From DAOUEG01 sp964589285 (GTDB lineage Bacteria; Chloroflexota; Dehalococcoidia; Dehalococcoidales; RBG-16-60-22), in contig CAZPSP010000161.1 of the NCBI GenBank assembly GCA_964589285.1, positions 1 to 5,737 on the forward strand: DNA of 5,737 nt, read 5' to 3'. Below the pieces are notes generated by a model, which did not search any database, was not told the DNA's origin, and saw only the letters and a list, made by a program, of their open reading frames with translations. Below are positions 1 to 5,476 of this stretch, piece by piece. Every line of letters starts with the position of its first letter. The stretch's first letter is position 1. Made by a program: the position numbers and the translations under genes.

Positions 1-866
1 TCGACCTGTTCAAGGATGTGGCGCTCAAGAACAAGAGGAACCTGGACCTCGTCCTGAATGACGCCTATCAGCTCGACACCAACTACATGAGCCTCGTCGA
101 CGAGAACGACAAGGTGACGTATTACGACGGCATTCTGAAGGTCATCGACTCCAAAGGCAAGGAATTTCTCAGGTTCCACCCCGACGACTACCAGGAGCAC
201 ATCGGCGAATGGGTGGAGCCGTGGACGTATATCCGCCTCACGCACCTCAAGGACATCGGCTGGAACGGCCTCAAGGACGGTCCCGGCACGTCCATCTACC
301 GGGTCGGGCCGCTCGCCCGTCTCAACGTCGCTTCCGGCATGGCGACGCCGCTCGCTCAGAAGGAGTACGAGGACATGTTCGATACCCTCGGCGGGAAACC
401 GGCGGGGCACACGCTCGCCTATCACTGGGCCAGGCTCATCGAGGCGCTCCAGGCGGCGGAGAACATGCAGCGCATCGCCAACGATCCCCTGCTGACGAGC
501 AAGGACATCCGCAATATGAAGCTCAACCTTAAGAAGGAAGGCGTGGGGTGCATCGAGGCGGCGCGCGGAACGCTCATCCATCACTACCAGACGGACGACC
601 GCGGCATGATGACGAAAGCGAACCTGCTGGTAGCGACGCAGCACAACGCGGCGCCGATCTGCCTCTCGGTCAAGAAGGCAGCGCAGGGTTTTGTGAAGGG
701 GCCGAACGTGAAGGAAGGCATGTTGAATATGGTGGAAATGGCTTTCCGGGCGTACGATCCCTGCCTGGCCTGCGCCACGCACTCATTGCCCGGCCAGATG
801 CCGCTGGAGGTCAGTATACGGGACCATACGGGCACGGTTATTGAGGTGGTGCGGCAGCATACGTAG
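1..866 (+). CDS. [NiFe] hydrogenase large subunit, group 3 type (5' end missing)
   Basis: This is the C-terminal part (about 287 residues) of the catalytic subunit of a cytosolic group 3 [NiFe] hydrogenase, which interconverts H2 with protons and electrons. The frame is open to the window's left edge, so the GTG at 18 is probably internal; family members are usually over 400 residues and the N-terminal RxCGxC nickel ligands lie outside. Counting from the GTG codon, the visible signatures are RVGPLARLN (95-103), GVGCIEAARGTL (175-186) and the distal nickel-binding motif DPCLACATH (D247, C249, C252, H255). The 27 residues after H255 fit the C-terminal extension that a maturation endopeptidase removes after nickel insertion in this family. 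Subgroup 3c (MvhA-like) or 3d (HoxH-like) is possible; partner subunits that would decide this are not visible. A strong terminator 25 bases after the stop makes this the last gene of its operon. The family call is firm, the subgroup is inference. Confidence 0.95.
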   Translation, partial: DLFKDVALKNKRNLDLVLNDAYQLDTNYMSLVDENDKVTYYDGILKVIDSKGKEFLRFHPDDYQEHIGEWVEPWTYIRLTHLKDIGWNGLKDGPGTSIYRVGPLARLNVASGMATPLAQKEYEDMFDTLGGKPAGHTLAYHWARLIEALQAAENMQRIANDPLLTSKDIRNMKLNLKKEGVGCIEAARGTLIHHYQTDDRGMMTKANLLVATQHNAAPICLSVKKAAQGFVKGPNVKEGMLNMVEMAFRAYDPCLACATHSLPGQMPLEVSIRDHTGTVIEVVRQHT

Positions 867-889
867 GAAAACGATCCGACCTCGCCCAC

Positions 890-931
890 AACCCCCTCTC
901 CGTTCCTGTATGGAGAGGGGGCTTTGTTTTT
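890..931 (+). terminator. Intrinsic terminator after the hydrogenase gene
   Basis: A perfect 10-bp stem pairs CCCCCTCTCC (892-901) with GGAGAGGGGG (912-921) across a 10-base loop. It is followed by a T-rich tail, CTTTGTTTTT (922-931). It begins 25 bases after the hydrogenase stop codon. Its arms and tail are almost the same as those of the terminator at 4571-4604. Confidence 0.92.
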
Positions 932-949
932 CCGCCCACGGTCACTCGT

Positions 950-1000
950 AGGCTGGCATTCAACGCAGCCGGGCGGCGCGGCGGAACGGCATACCAGCCT
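950..1000. repeat. Imperfect intergenic inverted repeat
   Basis: AGGCTGG (950-956) pairs with CCAGCCT (994-1000). The stem extends inward by two more pairs after one mismatch (957 against 993), and the GC-rich interior contains further complementarity (GCCG 968-971 with CGGC 979-982). It lies between the hydrogenase terminator and the trkH promoter and has no T-tract on the plus strand. It could be a dispersed noncoding repeat or an RNA hairpin; nothing shows which. Confidence 0.5.
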
Positions 1001-1004
1001 TCGC

Positions 1005-1033
1005 GTTTCAAAAATTCCCGGATAGGTTATAAT
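1005..1033 (+). promoter_or_regulatory. Candidate promoter of the trkHA operon
   Basis: A perfect -10 hexamer TATAAT (1028-1033) lies 17 bases after a weak -35 candidate GTTTCA (1005-1010, three matches to TTGACA). Transcription would start near 1040, giving a leader of about 26 bases before the GTG at 1066. The -10 is convincing, the -35 is not. Confidence 0.6.
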
Positions 1034-1065
1034 GGGGTCGGTTTGGAAAGGCTTGCGAGTATATC

Positions 1066-2514
1066 GTGCGCGCGTTGAGATATTCCGTACGGGCGGTGCC
1101 GGTATTGAAATACCTGGGGCAGCTTTGCCTCATACTGGGACTGCTCTCGTTAGTACCGTTACTTGTCGCCCTGATCACCGGCAACTACCGGGTCTCGCTG
1201 CGATACCTGGCTGTCGTGGCCGGTACTTTGGTCGCGGGTTTCTTCCTGCAAAGGTTACCGACTCCAAGGCGCATCCAAACGAACGAGGCCATGGTCATTA
1301 CCGCCCTGATTTTCCTCTTCGCCGCGCTGGTCATGGTCTGGCCTGTATCAGCCTCCGGGCTTACCTTTATCGACGCATTTTTTGAAACCACTTCAGCTGT
1401 AACGACGACCGGTCTCAGCGTTACCGCATCAGTTGAAGACAAATCTTCCATATTCCTTTTCTCGCGTTCATGGATGCAATGGGTCGGAGGACTGGGCATC
1501 GTCATCCTCTCCGTGGCCACCATGATCAGGCCGGGCCTGGCCGCCAAGCGAATAGGGGACCTGGAAGACTACGAAGAAGACCTGGTCGGCAGTACGAGGT
1601 CCCATGCCCGGCGGGTCATCATCGTCTATTCGTCACTGACCATTGTTGGCATACTCATTCTCGGCCTGCTGGGCACCGGGTGGTTCAACGGGGTCCTCTA
1701 TGCTTTCTCAGCGGTATCCACCGGCGGCTTCTCCCCGCATAATCTCAGCCTGGCCGGCCTGGACAGCATCTGGCAGCAAACTATGGTGATAGTGTTGTCC
1801 GTGGCGGGAGCTTTACCACTCGTCCTGTACTACCGTTCCTCAAGAGAAAGCATCAGGATACTCCTTCATGACAGGCAGGTGCAGTGGCTGTTTATCATCG
1901 GGGTACTGATCGGGTTAATCTTAGCCGGGTTTCTCTTTATCGGCGGCCAGGGTTGGTCCCAAGCCCTGACGAACGGGTTCTTAAACGCGTTTTCCGCACA
2001 ATCAACGGCGGGCTTTGCAACCATGGATGTGTCCGGGATGCATGACGGCGCGAAGCTGACGCTCATCTTATCCATGCTGCTGGGCGGCAGCGCGGGTTCC
2101 ACCGCGGGCGGCATCAAGATACTGCGTCTCCTGATAATCGTCCAGGTCTTGTATGTCTTCTTGCAGCGGGCTGCCATGCCCAGACAAGCCGTGGCCGAAC
2201 CTTACATAGGCAAGCGCCGGCTGGAGACGGATGAAATTCAAAATGCCATGGGAATCGTGTTTGTATACCTGGCATGTATCACAGCATCATGGATGATATT
2301 TATCGGCATGGGACACAATGCCCTTGATTCGCTTTTTGAAGTCGTCTCAGCTATCGGCACGGTGGGCTTAACGTCCGGCATAAGCTCTCCAGACCTGCAT
2401 CCGGTACTCAAGCTGGTCTTGTGTGCGGACATGCTGCTGGGACGTCTGGAAATCGTCGCCTGGATAATTTTAGTCTATCCGCGTACATGGATCGGAAGGA
2501 GAATGGAAGGATAA
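1066..2514 (+). CDS. trkH: Trk-type potassium uptake protein TrkH
   Basis: This is the membrane pore subunit of a Trk/Ktr potassium transporter, 482 residues, the usual length of TrkH. The four-fold repeated pore architecture is clear. Each repeat carries the SAxxTxG pore motif with its filter glycine: SAVTTTG (G116), SAVSTGG (G221), SAQSTAG (G316) and SAIGTVG (G434). GGSAGSTAGGIK (340-351) is the conserved intramembrane loop of the third repeat, implicated in gating in this family, and MLLGRLE (457-462) with R460 is the conserved arginine region of the fourth repeat. Many hydrophobic segments lie between them. The GTG start at 1066 is chosen because an in-frame TAA lies at 1030-1032 and the promoter's predicted transcript begins near 1040. 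The only Shine-Dalgarno-like sequence, GGAAAGG (1045-1051), is rather far away, so GTG at 1096 is an alternative. The trkA gene follows after one base, so the two are certainly co-transcribed. Confidence 0.95.
   Translation: MRALRYSVRAVPVLKYLGQLCLILGLLSLVPLLVALITGNYRVSLRYLAVVAGTLVAGFFLQRLPTPRRIQTNEAMVITALIFLFAALVMVWPVSASGLTFIDAFFETTSAVTTTGLSVTASVEDKSSIFLFSRSWMQWVGGLGIVILSVATMIRPGLAAKRIGDLEDYEEDLVGSTRSHARRVIIVYSSLTIVGILILGLLGTGWFNGVLYAFSAVSTGGFSPHNLSLAGLDSIWQQTMVIVLSVAGALPLVLYYRSSRESIRILLHDRQVQWLFIIGVLIGLILAGFLFIGGQGWSQALTNGFLNAFSAQSTAGFATMDVSGMHDGAKLTLILSMLLGGSAGSTAGGIKILRLLIIVQVLYVFLQRAAMPRQAVAEPYIGKRRLETDEIQNAMGIVFVYLACITASWMIFIGMGHNALDSLFEVVSAIGTVGLTSGISSPDLHPVLKLVLCADMLLGRLEIVAWIILVYPRTWIGRRMEG
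2505..2510 (+). promoter_or_regulatory. Ribosome binding site of trkA inside the end of trkH
   Basis: GGAAGG lies 5 bases before the ATG at 2516 and within the last codons of trkH. It fixes the trkA start and suggests translational coupling of the two potassium-transport genes. Confidence 0.7.
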
Positions 2515-2515
2515 T

Positions 2516-3199
2516 ATGAGAATCGTATTTTCAGGCGCCAGTCCGTTGACCGTTGTCACCGCCAGGGAGCTCATGAAACAGGGGCACGAGATCATCATCA
2601 TCGAAATCGACAAAGAGAAAATCGACGAATACTCGGAAGAACTGGACTGCAGTTTTCTGCATGGCGATTCAGCCAAACCGGCGACATTGAGCCAGGTTGA
2701 CCCGAAAAGCTGCGATATCCTTTTTTGCCTGACCAACAGCGACCAGATAAACATCATCACCTCGCTGCTGGGACGCTCGATGGGATTCAAACGTGTGATC
2801 ACTAACATTGAAAACACAAGCCTGGAACAGCTGTGCCGGGAAATAGGCCTCGAGGATACCATCATTCCGGTATGGACGGTGAGCCGTCAACTGGTTGATA
2901 TCGTGCGTGGAATCGATAACGTGAACCTGTCATCGCTGCTGAAGGGAGATGCCAGGTTTTTTATCAGCACGATAGGAGAGCAAGATGCCGTAAATATCGA
3001 TGAACTGAAACTTCCCAAAGACGCACGAGTGGTTTTTTATTACCGTGACGGAAACTTCAAATTCGTGGAACAGGACACCAAATTCCGCAAGGACGACCAG
3101 ATAGTTATCCTGACCGGCAGCAAGAGCATCCCTGAACTGAACGACCGCTGGTACCCGAAAGCCAATAATAATAGCGAGGAAAAAGGAACCAGAAATTAA
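2516..3199 (+). CDS. trkA: Potassium uptake regulatory subunit TrkA (single RCK unit) with a degenerate nucleotide-binding loop
   Basis: This 227-residue cytosolic protein has one RCK_N (TrkA_N, about 1-120) and one RCK_C (TrkA_C, about 135-205) domain. That is the size of KtrA-type subunits, half of E. coli TrkA, which has two such units. Such proteins assemble as a ring under TrkH and gate it in response to nucleotides. The Rossmann strand 1 and loop read MRIVFSGASPLT: only the first glycine (G7) of GxGxxG is kept, and S9 and T12 replace the other two. The acidic residue ending strand 2 (E30 in IIIIEID), the HGDSAKP segment (49-55) and LTNSDQIN (72-79) match the family. RCK_C shows LPKDARVVFYYRDG (166-179) and KDDQIVILTG (192-201). 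The gene starts one base after the trkH stop. The altered loop may change or abolish NAD(H) or ATP/ADP binding; this is inference. No convincing terminator follows. Confidence 0.92.
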   Translation: MRIVFSGASPLTVVTARELMKQGHEIIIIEIDKEKIDEYSEELDCSFLHGDSAKPATLSQVDPKSCDILFCLTNSDQINIITSLLGRSMGFKRVITNIENTSLEQLCREIGLEDTIIPVWTVSRQLVDIVRGIDNVNLSSLLKGDARFFISTIGEQDAVNIDELKLPKDARVVFYYRDGNFKFVEQDTKFRKDDQIVILTGSKSIPELNDRWYPKANNNSEEKGTRN

Positions 3200-3293
3200 A
3201 GGAACGACTTCCGGCAACGATGGTGCAGACAGCAGCAAATTCAAGTCCGGAGTTTTATGTAAACCAAACTACCCTGCTTGATGCGCTATCCCT

Positions 3294-3319
3294 GGAAACT
3301 TACCGGGTTCCTGGTTTCC
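3294..3319. promoter_or_regulatory. Short dyad overlapping the cupin promoter region
   Basis: GGAAAC (3294-3299) and GTTTCC (3314-3319) form a 6-bp inverted repeat with a 14-base spacer. It ends 5 bases before the -10 box of the cupin gene and covers the position of the -35. It could be an operator, but arms this short also occur by chance. Confidence 0.25.
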
Positions 3320-3321
3320 CG

Positions 3322-3330
3322 TGGTATAAT
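3322..3330 (+). promoter_or_regulatory. Extended -10 promoter of the cupin gene
   Basis: TGGTATAAT (3322-3330) is a perfect TATAAT preceded by the TGn extension. No good -35 is seen; the best is TTACCG at 3300-3305 with 19-base spacing. Transcription would start near 3337, about 30 bases upstream of the ATG at 3368. This argues against starting the protein at 3278 or 3281, upstream of the transcript. Confidence 0.65.
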
Positions 3331-3353
3331 CGCGCCAGTTAGCGGCAACGCAG

Positions 3354-3363
3354 AGAGAGGTGA
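3354..3363 (+). promoter_or_regulatory. Ribosome binding site that fixes the cupin start
   Basis: AGAGAGGTGA matches the anti-Shine-Dalgarno consensus well (GAGGTGA core) and ends 4 bases before the ATG at 3368. Together with the promoter it selects this start over the longer open frame that begins at 3278. Confidence 0.75.
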
Positions 3364-3367
3364 AGCA

Positions 3368-4303
3368 ATGAGCACCATGAGATTCCGGAACAATATCATT
3401 ACCGATGCCCGTCCCTGGCCGGCGGATGTGAAAAAGAACGGAGACGCCGACCTGGAGAACGTAAAAGGCATCGATTACACACACCTGATGAACGCGGACG
3501 CCAGCCGTGTGCCGGGTTTCTTCCACGTTGACAGCTGGTGGTTCTGGAAGGGCGGCTCGGATATTCCCGTAGAAGTGCCTCACACCCATGATTTCAGCGA
3601 GGTCATCGCTTTGGTGGGATCGAACGAGGATGATCCCCACGACCTGGGTGGCGAGATAACCATCTGGCTGGACGATGACAAACACGTCATCACAAAGACG
3701 AGCCTCATCTTTCTGCCGCCTGGCACGCGCCATTGCCCTATCGTGTTCAACCGGATCGAGCGACCGGTGTTTCTCGTAACCATAGCTCCCACGGATGTTT
3801 ATAGTCGCAAGGCGGTGGGGGACGCGGCCGTTTCCACCGCTCCGAAAGACGGCGATAAACCGAGGTACAGCATCGTTACCGAGACCAAGGAAAAAGCCCC
3901 GGACGCCGAGGATGCTAAACCGGCGGTCCCTCCGCCACCGAGAACGAGCCGGGGCGCCGCGGTCCTCCACCTTGAGGATGACATGGTGCCGGGCTCCTTC
4001 TATGTAGATTTCGTCTGGGTGTACGAAGGGACAGGGCAGGCCCCGCCGCCCGCCCACGACCACGAGTGGCCGGAACTGCTGGCCATAGCGGGCTGCGACC
4101 CTGAACATCCGCACGACCTCAGCGGGAAGATGACCATGGAACTGGAAGGCGAGGTCTACGAAGAGACCCGGAGCAACATGGTGTGCATACCCGGTCACGT
4201 CAAGCACTGTCCGTGGAAGTACCTCGATTTCAAGAAACCGGGCCTGATATTCACGGCCAGTCCATCATCGCTGTACTACAGTTCCGCGGAAGACCACTGG
4301 TAA
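3368..4303 (+). CDS. Double cupin-domain protein of unknown function
   Basis: This 311-residue protein has two tandem cupin (double-stranded beta-helix) domains that are recognisable copies of each other. Domain 1 (about 48-145) has VPGFFHVD, then H72xH74xxxE78, HDLGGEI (91-97) and H122 in RHCP. Domain 2 (about 207-304) repeats this as VPGSFYVD, H230xH232xxxE236, HDLSGKM (249-255) and H280 in KHCP. Each domain therefore keeps a full HxH-E-H metal-binding set. A charged, proline-rich linker (about 150-196) joins them. No signal peptide or membrane segment is seen, so the protein is probably cytosolic. Cupins may be metal-dependent oxygenases, isomerases or ligand binders; the substrate cannot be read from the sequence. 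It has its own promoter and no clear functional link to trkHA or the small gene downstream. The HicB-like gene could be partly co-transcribed, as no terminator separates them. The fold call is firm and the function is unknown. Confidence 0.88.
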   Translation: MSTMRFRNNIITDARPWPADVKKNGDADLENVKGIDYTHLMNADASRVPGFFHVDSWWFWKGGSDIPVEVPHTHDFSEVIALVGSNEDDPHDLGGEITIWLDDDKHVITKTSLIFLPPGTRHCPIVFNRIERPVFLVTIAPTDVYSRKAVGDAAVSTAPKDGDKPRYSIVTETKEKAPDAEDAKPAVPPPPRTSRGAAVLHLEDDMVPGSFYVDFVWVYEGTGQAPPPAHDHEWPELLAIAGCDPEHPHDLSGKMTMELEGEVYEETRSNMVCIPGHVKHCPWKYLDFKKPGLIFTASPSSLYYSSAEDHW

Positions 4304-4335
4304 GAGGAAGATATACCGATAATCCAAATTTCCTG

Positions 4336-4344
4336 TGCCATAAT
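4336..4344 (+). promoter_or_regulatory. Extended -10 promoter of the HicB-like gene
   Basis: TGCCATAAT (4336-4344) gives a -10 with five of six consensus bases (CATAAT) plus the TGn extension. Like the cupin promoter it is followed by CG. The -35 candidate CCGATA (4316-4321) at 17-base spacing is weak. Transcription would start near 4351, about 25 bases before the GTG start. Confidence 0.5.
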
Positions 4345-4375
4345 CGTCTTGTAGTGGGGAAAAGGAGGAATACTC

Positions 4376-4537
4376 GTGAAGTTTCGCATTGTCATAGAAT
4401 ACGACGCGGAGACGAAAAGCTACGCCGCTTATTGCCCGGAGTTGCCAGGCTGCTGCAGCGCCGGCGATACCGAAGAGGAGGCCGTGACGAACGCGCGGGA
4501 AGCTATCTCCCTTTACCTTGAACCCAGCACCATCTAG
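4376..4537 (+). CDS. HicB-like (UPF0150) small protein without a HicA partner
   Basis: This 53-residue protein belongs to the HicB/UPF0150 family, whose partial RNase-H-like domain forms the antitoxin of HicAB toxin-antitoxin pairs. The family pattern is plain: strand 1 (MKFRIVIEYD), SYAAYCPELPGC (15-26), SAGDTEEEAVTNA (28-40) and the helix REAISLYLE (41-49). The GTG start is supported by an AGGAGG site (4363-4368) 7 bases upstream, the best ribosome binding site in the window. There is no C-terminal DNA-binding domain (HTH or ribbon-helix-helix) as in full-length HicB, and no HicA-like frame within the flanking sequence. It therefore looks like a solitary family member. Such orphans are common in bacteria and their role is mostly unknown; antitoxin activity should not be assumed. 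It is probably monocistronic: a promoter precedes it and a terminator starts 33 bases after the stop. Confidence 0.85.
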   Translation: MKFRIVIEYDAETKSYAAYCPELPGCCSAGDTEEEAVTNAREAISLYLEPSTI

Positions 4538-4570
4538 CCCTTGACAAGTTTGCACTCATTAGACAAACGG

Positions 4571-4604
4571 AACCCCCTCTCCCAATGGAGAGGGGGTTTG
4601 TTTT
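4571..4604 (+). terminator. Intrinsic terminator after the HicB-like gene
   Basis: A 12-bp perfect stem pairs AACCCCCTCTCC (4571-4582) with GGAGAGGGGGTT (4587-4598) over a CAAT loop, followed by TGTTTT (4599-4604). It closely matches the terminator at 890-931 in both arms and the tail, but with a shorter loop. Confidence 0.93.
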
Positions 4605-4670
4605 CAGGTGAATCCTTTACTCATAATTGGGGTTACTATCGTTTCACGGGGATAAGACCTGTGGTACAAA
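4598..4670 (+). promoter_or_regulatory. Possible promoter region of the coiled-coil gene
   Basis: Two weak candidates are visible. One is TTGTTT (4598-4603) and CATAAT (4622-4627) with 18-base spacing, overlapping the preceding terminator's T-tract. The other is GTTTCA (4641-4646) and an extended -10 TGGTACAAA (4662-4670). The first fits a start codon at 4675, the second fits 4726. Neither is strong. Confidence 0.3.
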
Positions 4671-4674
4671 CAGT

Positions 4675-5292
4675 ATGGATAAACCTGTAGAAAATGCCTC
4701 GGGACAAAGAGCGGGAGTTAAGCGTATGGTGACGCCCTGGCAGACACCGGCGATCGAAAGCAGCAACACAGTCAACATCATCCAGGAATACATGGACAAG
4801 ATGAAAACAGCCCTGGAGAGCGAGTCCGCGCGACTGAAAGAGAAGGCCGAACTGGATGCGGAACGGATGGTCGCGGAGGCCAGGGAGGAGGCCGACAGCA
4901 TCATCGCCCAGGCCAAACAGGACGCCCAACGGGAATCCGAGGATATCATGAACCGTCTCAAGCAGGATGCTGAGCGGCTGCTGGAGGATTCACGGGAGAA
5001 GGCGATCAGTGAGGGCAGGCAGCAGGCGGATGAGATCATCCGGGAAGCAAGGGAGAAAGCGGCCGGGATACTGGCGGATGTCATCGAGCGGGGCATCAAT
5101 AAAATAGAGGCGGAGTTTATCCGGACAGTGCTGTCCGCGAAGACCATGCTGGAAGATGAGAAAACGAAGCTGTGCGTTGACGCCGGGAAAGAAGTAATTG
5201 TTGTTGAGAAGCAAGCTTCGATGGATGAAAAAGAAGATCCGGGGAACGCCGAGTGCCCGGCGTCTGGCATTTCCGTGCATGTGAAGGTTTAA
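4675..5292 (+). CDS. Soluble coiled-coil protein resembling the ATP synthase subunit b stalk
   Basis: This is a 205-residue protein of unknown function, almost entirely charged alpha-helix. From about residue 38 to 150 it is rich in Ala, Glu, Lys, Arg and Gln. It contains a repeating 11-residue pattern, for example AEAREEADSII (67-77), NRLKQDAERLL (93-103) and REAREKAAGIL (123-133). Four extra residues interrupt the pattern near 86-90 and again near 111-118. Eleven-residue (hendecad) periodicity is typical of the dimerisation stalk of F-type ATPase subunit b and related coiled coils, and a search may well hit those or DivIVA-like proteins. However, there is no N-terminal membrane helix and no other ATPase gene nearby, so a role in ATP synthase is not supported. 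The C-terminus (about 165-205) is a separate non-repetitive tail with two cysteines (C167, C194). The start is uncertain: 4675 is the longer ATG without a Shine-Dalgarno site, while ATG 4726 has GGGAG (4713-4717) 8 bases before it and would give 188 residues. Confidence 0.75.
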   Translation: MDKPVENASGQRAGVKRMVTPWQTPAIESSNTVNIIQEYMDKMKTALESESARLKEKAELDAERMVAEAREEADSIIAQAKQDAQRESEDIMNRLKQDAERLLEDSREKAISEGRQQADEIIREAREKAAGILADVIERGINKIEAEFIRTVLSAKTMLEDEKTKLCVDAGKEVIVVEKQASMDEKEDPGNAECPASGISVHVKV

Positions 5293-5322
5293 TTTGAACC
5301 GTTTTTATCAGGTTTTACACTC

Positions 5323-5351
5323 AACCCCCTCTTCCACGAGGGGGTTTTTTT
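5323..5351 (+). terminator. Intrinsic terminator after the coiled-coil gene
   Basis: A 9-bp perfect stem pairs AACCCCCTC (5323-5331) with GAGGGGGTT (5338-5346) over a 6-base loop, and a run of seven T occupies 5345-5351. It shares the CCCCCTC/GAGGGGG core with the two terminators upstream in this window. Confidence 0.92.
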
Positions 5352-5360
5352 GAGAACCTC

Positions 5361-5440
5361 AGACCGCGGGCAAGATTCCCGCGCTACCCGATCGGTAGAC
5401 CGGGTATTGGTAGGTTGGATTCGGCTCGTACGGGTACAAC
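5361..5440. repeat. Noncoding stretch with several short inverted repeats
   Basis: CGCGGG (5365-5370) pairs with CCCGCG (5378-5383). Next to it CTACC (5384-5388) pairs with GGTAG (5394-5398), and alternatively ACCCG (5386-5390) pairs with CGGGT (5401-5405). GGTAGGTTGGATTC (5410-5423) resembles GTAGGCTGGCATTC at 948-961, so this may be a decayed copy of a dispersed intergenic repeat. No gene is visible here. Confidence 0.4.
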
Positions 5441-5443
5441 GTG

Positions 5444-5476
5444 AGAAAATGGCGGGTGCCGCAAGCGGGACCCGCC
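5444..5476 (-). terminator. Hairpin at the 3' end of the histidine kinase gene, probable minus-strand terminator
   Basis: GGCGGGT (5451-5457) pairs with ACCCGCC (5470-5476). After a single G-G mismatch the stem continues as CCG (5459-5461) with CGG (5466-5468) around a CAAG loop. Read on the minus strand, the hairpin starts 6 bases after the kinase stop codon and is followed by ATTTTCT, a modest U-tract. It therefore fits a terminator for the minus-strand gene. It may also be a copy of a dispersed repeat. Confidence 0.5.

Noticed and set aside
18..20. GTG at 18 as the start of the hydrogenase gene.
   Set aside because: The frame stays open to the left edge, and the protein from here would lack the N-terminal nickel ligands and about a third of the usual length.
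3220..3342. A 40-residue open frame from ATG 3220 to a TAG at 3340-3342, between trkA and the cupin gene.
   Set aside because: It has no ribosome binding site at a proper distance, no recognisable motif, and it contains the cupin promoter; chance is the simplest explanation.
3278..3367. N-terminal extension of the cupin protein by 30 residues (TTG 3278 or ATG 3281).
   Set aside because: The -10 box lies inside the extension, and a strong Shine-Dalgarno site precedes ATG 3368.
3269..4207. A long minus-strand open frame (312 codons) opposite the cupin gene.
   Set aside because: It lies wholly antisense to a gene with clear domain motifs; its translation shows no recognisable domain.
4376..4537. 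A complete HicAB toxin-antitoxin system.
   Set aside because: No HicA-like frame is present on either side; only the HicB-like part is supported.
4541..4546. A perfect -35 consensus TTGACA just after the HicB-like gene.
   Set aside because: No -10-like hexamer is found 16-18 bases downstream, and the position is followed directly by the terminator.
4644..5270. A long minus-strand open frame (208 codons) rich in Ser and Ala opposite the coiled-coil gene.
   Set aside because: The composition is what antisense of a Glu/Ala/Arg-rich helix gives; the plus strand has the ordered 11-residue repeat and a terminator.
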